A DNA stretch of 34,985 bases. It comes from Cristatella mucedo (taxonomy: Eukaryota; Bryozoa; Phylactolaemata; Cristatellidae). How positions within the stretch are numbered: the stretch's first letter is position 1; each line of letters starts with the position of its first letter. Of this stretch, positions 29,606 through 34,985 are shown piece by piece. The stretch spans positions 1 through 34,985 of the forward strand of contig WPIO01000502.1 in the NCBI GenBank assembly GCA_009760855.2. The letters run 5' to 3'. The translations under genes and the position numbers were made by a program. The notes beneath the pieces are model-generated. The model made no database searches, was not told where the DNA came from, and was given only the letters and a program-made list of their open reading frames with translations.

Positions 29606-30130
29606 AGGTCGAATGACACAGCCGAACTGTCGCTACGAAATTTCGCCGCGAAGCTATAGGGCGCGACACATCCGCGGAAGGGTCACTTGAGGGTCACAGG
29701 AGGGCATAGTGCACAGTTCCTCGACTCTGGACGTTGAGCTTGCCGTCCGACTATTTAACTGTCGGAGACCGCTTGCGAAACCGATGCAATGGTCAGACTT
29801 ATGAGCAGCACGCACTTTATTGACGCAAGCCGATCTATGAGTGACTTCCGATAACAGCATCATACGAGTCTGAGTGCAGCTGCAGCAGCAACAGTGGCCT
29901 CTCACGAGAGCAACTGTCTGCCGATCGTGATGTCATGGCGTCGTCGTTCGGCTAGCCACCCCCTCCCCGAGCCCAAGGGAAAGGCCCTGCCACAGCCGTG
30001 TCGACTTTACGCTAACATTTATTTACTTTTATTATGTATTAAATTCATTATTTTGTTATTGTTCTGTTACACTTTTATTATTTATCGTTTTCACGAATAT
30101 TTAAACGTGAACTTGCAATGTTAATGTATG
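29606..30130. repeat. duplicated block F, copy 4 (partial)
   Basis: Matches 19320-19830 closely, then skips the rest of block F (including the LINE tail) and joins block X copy D at about 30110-30130. Confidence 0.75.
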
Positions 30131-30795
30131 GCCGCCGTGACGTCGAACGGTAGACAGAACGCTCGGCGCTGGCCGCTGGGTTGCACTAATCGAGACGTCG
30201 CTGGCCGCGAGCTAAACTTTGTGCACTCGTCACATAAGCATTGAACGGAAATGATTTCACAGCACTCAACGGTTTTTCTCGTAAGCTCGACCATCCCGAC
30301 GACTGCACGGTTCAAAGTCGCACATCGTACTCTCAACTTTGCCCAAAGCACCGACAAGCGTACGCGCCGCTTAATCTTTCACTCTGTCCTATAGTAGTGC
30401 GATCCATTTCCTGCCGCCATTAAAGCGAATGCCGCAGATGTAGACACGAGGCCACGTGGTCACGCTCCAACCTACGACGAGCGGCTGAGCCGCCATTACA
30501 TGACGCGTCATCCTTCACTGCTGGAGGGCGGCGACAGTGAGCAGCTCGAGCATCGAGAGAAGCGGAAGCTGCGTGCCACGGTGTCTGTCCTCCGGAAGGT
30601 GGCGCCACCGCTGCGTCAGCCAGCGCTATCGAATCCCGGCGCTTTTCTCAGTCGAGTACCGAGTGTCCCGGCTACGACACAATGCTACGCATTCAACGGA
30701 AAAAAACGCTAGTTTGCTTGAGGCTCTCTTCTACTTGCAATTAAACAAGGCAACGCAAACACCAGCCCAGCATTATGTTGCGTTGCTTTTCAAGG
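30121..30795. repeat. duplicated block X, copy D
   Basis: Same order as B, but with the complete right part as in A and C (30500-30795). A hypothetical frame starts at 30500 (MTRHPSLLEGG) and shifts after 30705 at an A run. Confidence 0.75.
30500..30712 (+). CDS. hypothetical ORF in block X, copy D
   Basis: 70 codons, related to those at 13289 and 28027, ending early through a small deletion in the ggaaataaaaacgc region. Probably not coding. Confidence 0.2.
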   Translation: MTRHPSLLEGGDSEQLEHREKRKLRATVSVLRKVAPPLRQPALSNPGAFLSRVPSVPATTQCYAFNGKKR

Positions 30796-30821
30796 TGGAC
30801 TTGAAGCCATAGAGAGTTTCC

Positions 30822-30887
30822 GATCAGCTTAAACTTGTCGCACTCTCAACGCTTGATCATCTTAAACTTGTCGCACTCGCAACGCTT
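30822..30887. repeat. 33-bp tandem duplication
   Basis: Two units, 30822-30854 and 30855-30887, of gatcagcttaaacttgtcgc-type sequence differing at two positions. Confidence 0.85.
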
Positions 30888-31313
30888 GCCGACCGAGCTA
30901 GGTCCCCAGAGTGACCGCTAGGCTAGGTGGCGCTCGCTCGCTAGTTGGCTCAGCGAGCCAGCACTGACGACGACTGAGCGTTGAGCCCTAGCGTTCAGCG
31001 CAGCAAAGACGCTCCCGACGTACTGAGGTCTGGTTTTTTCTAGCTCTTGGCCAATAAATTATCACGTCTGTTCCGTGGACGACTCCGCCGGTCAGCCGCG
31101 GCGATGGGCGCTCGGTAAGTCAGTAGCTAGGACAGGCAGTAGCTCGGAAAAAACCGCTCGGACTAGAGACGCTTGGACGAAGAAATACCTCGGCCAACCT
31201 TCGCAATCGATGGCTATCTGGCACTCGCTCAACGCCGTCTGCACTTTCGTCAAGTTACGAAATCGTGACTCGACGCCAAACCCGTTGTGCGGGAGGCATC
31301 CGGCCCGCATATC
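30888..31313. repeat. spacer Y and block G, copy D
   Basis: Almost identical to copy B. The CTCF-like motif has a 5-base ggcta duplication (aggtggcgct at 30925-30934). Confidence 0.7.
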
Positions 31314-31801
31314 GCCGCACTTTGTCAACCGATGCGACGGTAGTGATATAAACGTTGAGCAGCACAGTCTCGCCAAGCAGCAGCGTGCAGTTGCTCCTTG
31401 GTCCAGCGACAGCGAAGAAGTCTGAGAGGCAGGCTCGCGACGCCGGCGCGTTTACGCCTCACCAAACTAGCCGCCGTCGCTACGACTGCAGACAATCTAG
31501 CCTAGAGTGGGCGCTCCTTCAAGCAAGACCTCTGCTTGGCAACCAGCGACCATTTTGTGTGCTGTGGCTGTAGTTTACATGTGGGCTACCGTTACTGAAA
31601 AGTTCAAAGCTTTGTGTGCATCAGCGTAGTCGCTCGTTGCAAGCGTAGACACATGTCTTGGCTAAGCTTGTTAGCGCTCAGCTCGCCAGAGTCGACTGGG
31701 TAACAGTCGGTCGGCAGTACCGGATGTTGTGTTAGAAGTTGCGCTCGCTGTGTTTTCACGTTTTCAGCATGCCCTACCATGTAGTTCAGCACCGACCGAC
31801 G
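31314..31801 (+). promoter_or_regulatory. conserved 5' flank of discoidin gene 3
   Basis: Nearly identical to 21384-21874 and close to the gene 1 flank. Contains an upstream in-frame ATG at 31769 and a possible acceptor (tgtgttttcacgttttcag). No clear TATA box. Confidence 0.45.
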
Positions 31802-33014
31802 ATGAAGTGGCTGATCTTCCTAATGGCCGCCGCTCTCGCTGCGCCCGCTGGTGACGCAAGAGTGTACCGCGGGTGCCGGAACTCGCTGTTTAGTGAGTAG
31901 TCCTTCAATCGTCGCCGTCGTTGTCCTTCAATGGCAGTCGCGCTCGCCCGTCGCCGACGATGCACGTTCTGCAAATGGCAGTCGCCGCTTTGGCACGCTT
32001 TCCGCCGCGACGGACGGCGCCCATCGCAGCTTCCACGAGCGTGTCCGCCATCATCGCCACGTGACCTGCTGCTTTGCATTTCCGTTCGTCAGCCGAATTA
32101 CCGGGAGTATCGTTTTCGGCGAGCAGCCATTATAAAGACGATCTCGCACCGAGGTTCTCGAATCTCTTGTTATATGATACCTGGGGCTGGAGGTATGGCA
32201 ATGAACCTGCCGACAATCCTGGAGGGTCACAGGGAACTTACCTCCAAGTGGATCTGCCCAGACCCCGAACGGTGCGTCGAGCCGCCCACGCCGGGAACCC
32301 GCCACCGAAGTGTGTTTTCGTCGTTTGACCCCGTTTGCCTCCGCTGCCGACCATTTCTTATAGCCCGATCTTTCTTTCCGAGCGCCGCGAGAAGTTCACG
32401 TGGTCAAAGGTCGCGCGCACTCTGCATTCACCCTTCAGATCACTGGAATCCGTATAGCTGGCGATGGAAGAGGAGACCCGTTCTTTGTGCGCTCTTTCTA
32501 TCTCTCCTACTTGAACAAACGAGGCGCATGGATAACGTACAGTCCCTTCGGCACTGCAAAGGTACACCCTCTCGGCACGCTTACGAGCGTTAGCCAGTGC
32601 GCGTACGCTTAGCTAGCGCGTGTGGATTCTACGGTTACAGTTCAGGCCCGCTTCACCGTCAAGTGGGCTTCGCTCCGCGATTCAGCCGTCTGCCTCGTGG
32701 CGGCTGGGGAATTCGCTTAACGGCTCATCTTTTTAATAGCTTATCCTACTCGCACTGGTCACGGGTCGAAAAAGGCTTTCTATTTCGGTTGATTTCAGGT
32801 GTTCCTTGCCAACACGGACGTAACGATTGTCAAGGAGATTAACCTGCCTAAGCCCATTGCCAACGTGCGCTCCCTTCGTCTGCGGCCCTTGTTGTGCGAG
32901 AGGGTATGCGCTGTGCGCTGGGATCTGCTCGGATGTCGCTCGCTGGACACCGCAGGAAGCAGCGGCCGTGTACCCAACGATACCGTCACGGTTAAGAGTC
33001 CGCAAGGGAAATAA
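31802..33014 (+). CDS. secreted discoidin (F5/8 type C) domain protein, gene 3
   Basis: Four exons: 31802-31892, 32093-32271, 32439-32561, 32799-33014; 202 residues; GT-AG introns in phases 1, 0, 0. Residues 1-16 are a signal peptide. The domain runs from C25 to C177 with GVSFSASS (35-42), GTYLQVDLPRPRT (78-90), ITGIRIAG (91-98), FVRSFYLSYLN (106-116), GAWITY (119-124), VFLANTD (132-138), INLPKPIANVRSLRL (145-159) and RWDLLGC (171-177). C164 and C168 form a likely second pair. An RGD tripeptide (101-103) sits in a loop and is absent from gene 1. Length and cysteine placement fit a single free-standing discoidin domain that binds sugars, lipids or surface proteins outside the cell. Start chosen for the signal peptide; an upstream in-frame ATG (31769) would add 11 residues and weaken it. 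The stop lies within AATAAA (33010-33015). Confidence 0.9.
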
Positions 33015-33015
33015 A
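33010..33015 (+). promoter_or_regulatory. polyadenylation signal overlapping stop codon, gene 3
   Basis: AATAAA overlaps the TAA stop as in gene 1. The downstream flank is shared with gene 1 until gaggagctcg at about 33115. Confidence 0.6.
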
Positions 33016-33115
33016 CGCCGTGCAGCCTAGCTGCGAGTGCCCGGCTCCTGACACGCGTCACGTATCGTTTGCTGTGGGCGCCGCCGCACAGCGAGTCAGG
33101 TTCGCGCGAGGAGCT

Positions 33116-33622
33116 CGCACTCGGCCTCCTTCGTGAAAGCGTTCAAATGCATTCGTACAGTCCACGTGGCGGCGTCGACGGTGGCGGCGGTGGCGGCTGC
33201 GGCGGCGTGAAACTGGGGCGGAAGAAAGCTTTTAAAAGGGCACGCACGAACCACGCTGAAGGTGCGACGCGACGCATCCGAGCTTTACCGGCTGCGCTGC
33301 CCTCTGGATTACCGTCACTGTTGCTTCCTGGGGGCGGCCGCCGGAACGTGACACTAGAAGGTTCTAGAAGGTTCTGTTCGCGCGGCCCGCTTTCGTCGTT
33401 AATCAAGCTACACGCTCATTCGAAAAAGTATTCTAATAGTGTAACAATTAGTCGAAATGAAGACCCAAAATAGCGAAATAGTTGAAGAAAGTATTTTCTA
33501 GAGGGGCTTCAGAAGAGTCTTCCGCCCGCGGCATAACAAAAAGAATGCGTTGACCTTGTGCCAAGCCCTTCAAGGTCGACGCTCAAATCTGTGCTGAAAT
33601 CTTGTGTACATTATTTGAAGAG
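33116..33622. other. region with possible heat-inducible promoter
   Basis: GGC-rich stretch (33165-33210), a ttttaaaag TATA-like box near 33230-33240, a GC box (gggggcggcc, about 33331-33341) and a four-pentamer heat-shock element (33356-33375). No coding sequence recognised on either strand. Confidence 0.4.
33356..33375. promoter_or_regulatory. heat-shock element, four perfect alternating pentamers
   Basis: agaag-gttct-agaag-gttct is the inverted nGAAn array bound by HSF trimers, with no mismatch in any GAA/TTC core. A fifth pentamer, gttcg, follows out of alternation. Confidence 0.7.
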
Positions 33623-33890
33623 ACCGTGTGGTGTGTGCCTGTTGCTTCTCGGCCACTGGAGTGTGCCCTGCTCTCGGCGGGTAGTTGGGTGGTTGGCTTG
33701 GTGCGGCCTTTGATGTGGGCATGCGGCCCACCACGGATGCACTTCCTGATCTGTGGTGAGTAGGCCCGTAGCTCATATATGTACCCGTTGGAAGAATAAA
33801 GATTTGAGTCTCGTTCACCGCTCACGTTTGCCCGCTCGTGTCTTCGTGTCTCCGTGAGACTCAACTAGTGCTGCTGCAGCCGGTGACACA
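33623..33890 (+). mobile_element. LTR-like repeat
   Basis: Begins TGTG and ends CA (ggtgacaca). It has atatatgtacc as a possible TATA and gaataaagatttgagtctcg as a polyadenylation/R-region-like segment, the layout of a retrotransposon LTR. No gag or pol frame follows, so it is at most a solo LTR or remnant. The left third recurs at 26384-26520. Confidence 0.4.
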
Positions 33891-34654
33891 GTAGCATAAC
33901 AAATAAGGGGGTATAGGACCGCTTCCAACGTAGTAGCCATAACAACAGCCGAAGAGCGCTAGAGCAACGTAAGTGCGCAGCGGCAGCAGCCGGAGTATAA
34001 AGGTGCTGTTCGAAGTGCCGGATCGGCCGTCGACGAGCGCATGCGACCGGCCATCGGCGCACGGACTTACGACCTACAGGAACTGCCTGACAGTGGGAGC
34101 GGGGTGCCCCACATTTGCCTAAAGGTGGGCAGCATCTACGACCGGCTGCTCTCAAGGGGCAGAGCTGACGTGAGCCTCCTGTAGTCTGAATTATCGTCGC
34201 GAATTGCACAGAACACCAGCCGACGAGCAACACCACCAGTTTATTCTCCCCACACACGGAGCAGGGCGAAGCACAACTCTCCTCACCCCTCTCGCCCACC
34301 GGAGTGCCCCGACTGCCTTGGCAAAACAACCACTAATAGCCCGGCCCGGCTGCTTACCACATCGAGTGTCACAGTCCACTCGTACAGCGATCAGGGGCAG
34401 TGTCATCAATTAAATAAAACCACACGCCCGCCTGATCTGGAGATCAATTAATGACGTAGCCAGAGCAGCAAGCAGCTGTTCTTCTCCACTGCTTAGACAA
34501 GAAGGCTTAGCATTAACCACATAGTCCTCATAGCACGCCGGGCCGGCGGTGTCAGGCCACATTCGTGGCCGTAGCTGTCTGCCGGGCTCGTCGTCTCTAG
34601 ACATACTACCAGGGCCAGCATCGGAGTGTTCGTCAAGGAGTTCATTGGCGAAGT
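33891..34654. other. unassigned DNA with a possible promoter
   Basis: gagtataaaggtgctg near 33993 looks like a TATA box. An ATG at 34040 opens 47 codons (MRPAIGARTYDLQELPDSGS and on) without a known match. The minus strand at 34410-34661 holds an 83-codon frame (GRQLRPRMWPDTAG, YEDYVVN) of unknown origin, possibly a retroelement remnant. Confidence 0.3.
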
Positions 34655-34725
34655 AACGCACCTACTTATGACAGAATTTAGTGAATCCCGACGATTCACT
34701 AAATTCTGTCATAAGTAGGTGCGTT
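34655..34725. repeat. perfect 33-bp foldback inverted repeat
   Basis: Arms 34655-34687 and 34693-34725 are exact reverse complements around ccgac. The arm sequence (cacctacttatgacagaatt) is related to the end of the family A LINE ORF near 4427-4450, so the same LINE end is present in both orientations. Confidence 0.9.
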
Positions 34726-34740
34726 TTTAATTTCTTTTTA

Positions 34741-34875
34741 AATAGAGTTTAGTGGGTCCCAGTGATTTGTCATTTATGTGCTCATGCGTGCTGACGCTGT
34801 GCATGCTGCCACTAACCACACTTGCATACTAACCCATGTGCATGTCACCCCTATATGTCACCCCTATATGTTATT
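34741..34875 (+). mobile_element. family A LINE 3' UTR fragment
   Basis: Collinear with 4440-4570 (gtttagtgggtccc, tttatgtgct, gcatgctgccactaaccaca, gtgcatgtcacccct) with few changes and a 13-base duplication of tatatgtcacccc-like sequence. The hairpin tail is missing. Confidence 0.8.
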
Positions 34876-34898
34876 CAAGCGGAAAGTTGCCGTTGACC

Positions 34899-34985
34899 GA
34901 ATCGACGTCCGAATGGGCGGCGCTGCGAGTGCAGATCGCGGTTGCGCCGACGCGAGGCCGCGTGGCCTCGAACGAACTGCAGCGG
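34899..34985. repeat. terminal direct repeat, right copy
   Basis: Exact copy of bases 1-87. See the left copy. Confidence 0.95.

Noticed and set aside
33069-33473. 134-codon plus-strand frame with Gly run
   Set aside because: The Gly run comes from a GGC repeat, and the rest crosses promoter-like elements without protein character.
1-34985. CRISPR array, rRNA, bacterial operons or phage
   Set aside because: No regularly spaced repeats, no rRNA motifs, no Shine-Dalgarno-led gene runs; introns and LINEs show nuclear animal DNA.

Overview
The window is nuclear DNA from an animal, not a prokaryote. Genes are split by GT-AG introns. Decayed L2/CR1-like LINEs, tRNA-derived SINEs and CA, CT, GA and AT microsatellites fill most of the space. 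Two genes are recognised metazoan families: a thiamine triphosphatase (CYTH fold) and a piece of the Golgi tethering subunit COG6. The phylum cannot be fixed from sequence alone. An exact 87-base direct repeat joins the two ends, so an assembler would call the contig circular. I read this as more likely an assembly overlap than a real circle.

Layout. 1-2071: the 3' end of a multi-exon gene for an alanine-rich, low-complexity protein (three phase-compatible exons). 2072-3449: GC-rich non-coding DNA. 3450-6245: two L2-like LINE fragments in opposite orientation, the minus-strand one split by a tRNA-SINE. 6378-6603: AT-rich tandem repeat. 7522-8196: intact single-exon thiamine triphosphatase. 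8197-12712: intergenic DNA with LINE 3' ends and the first copy of a duplicated block.

12713-33115 is the main feature: a TE-laced set of duplicated segments carrying a small family of secreted discoidin (F5/8 type C) domain genes. Two copies look intact with identical four-exon structure (14150-15361 and 31802-33014). One is cut off after its signal-peptide exon (21875). One is a relic of exons 3-4 (17237-17604). The intact pair is unusual: introns, signal-peptide exon and flanks are nearly identical, while the exons encoding the domain's loops differ mostly by amino-acid-changing substitutions. In the last exon I count 14 replacement codons against 3 silent ones. That pattern suggests diversifying selection on a secreted binding protein, for example in immune, allorecognition, gamete or prey recognition. 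This is the best candidate in the window for an undescribed system.

Between the gene copies lie many L2-like fragments, a COG6 fragment cut by a LINE (24578-25052, minus strand), short unidentified exon-like pieces and microsatellites. 33116-34985 holds a perfect four-pentamer heat-shock element, an LTR-like repeat, a perfect 33-bp foldback and a LINE 3' fragment running into the terminal repeat. All identities and counts were made by eye; no database search was run.
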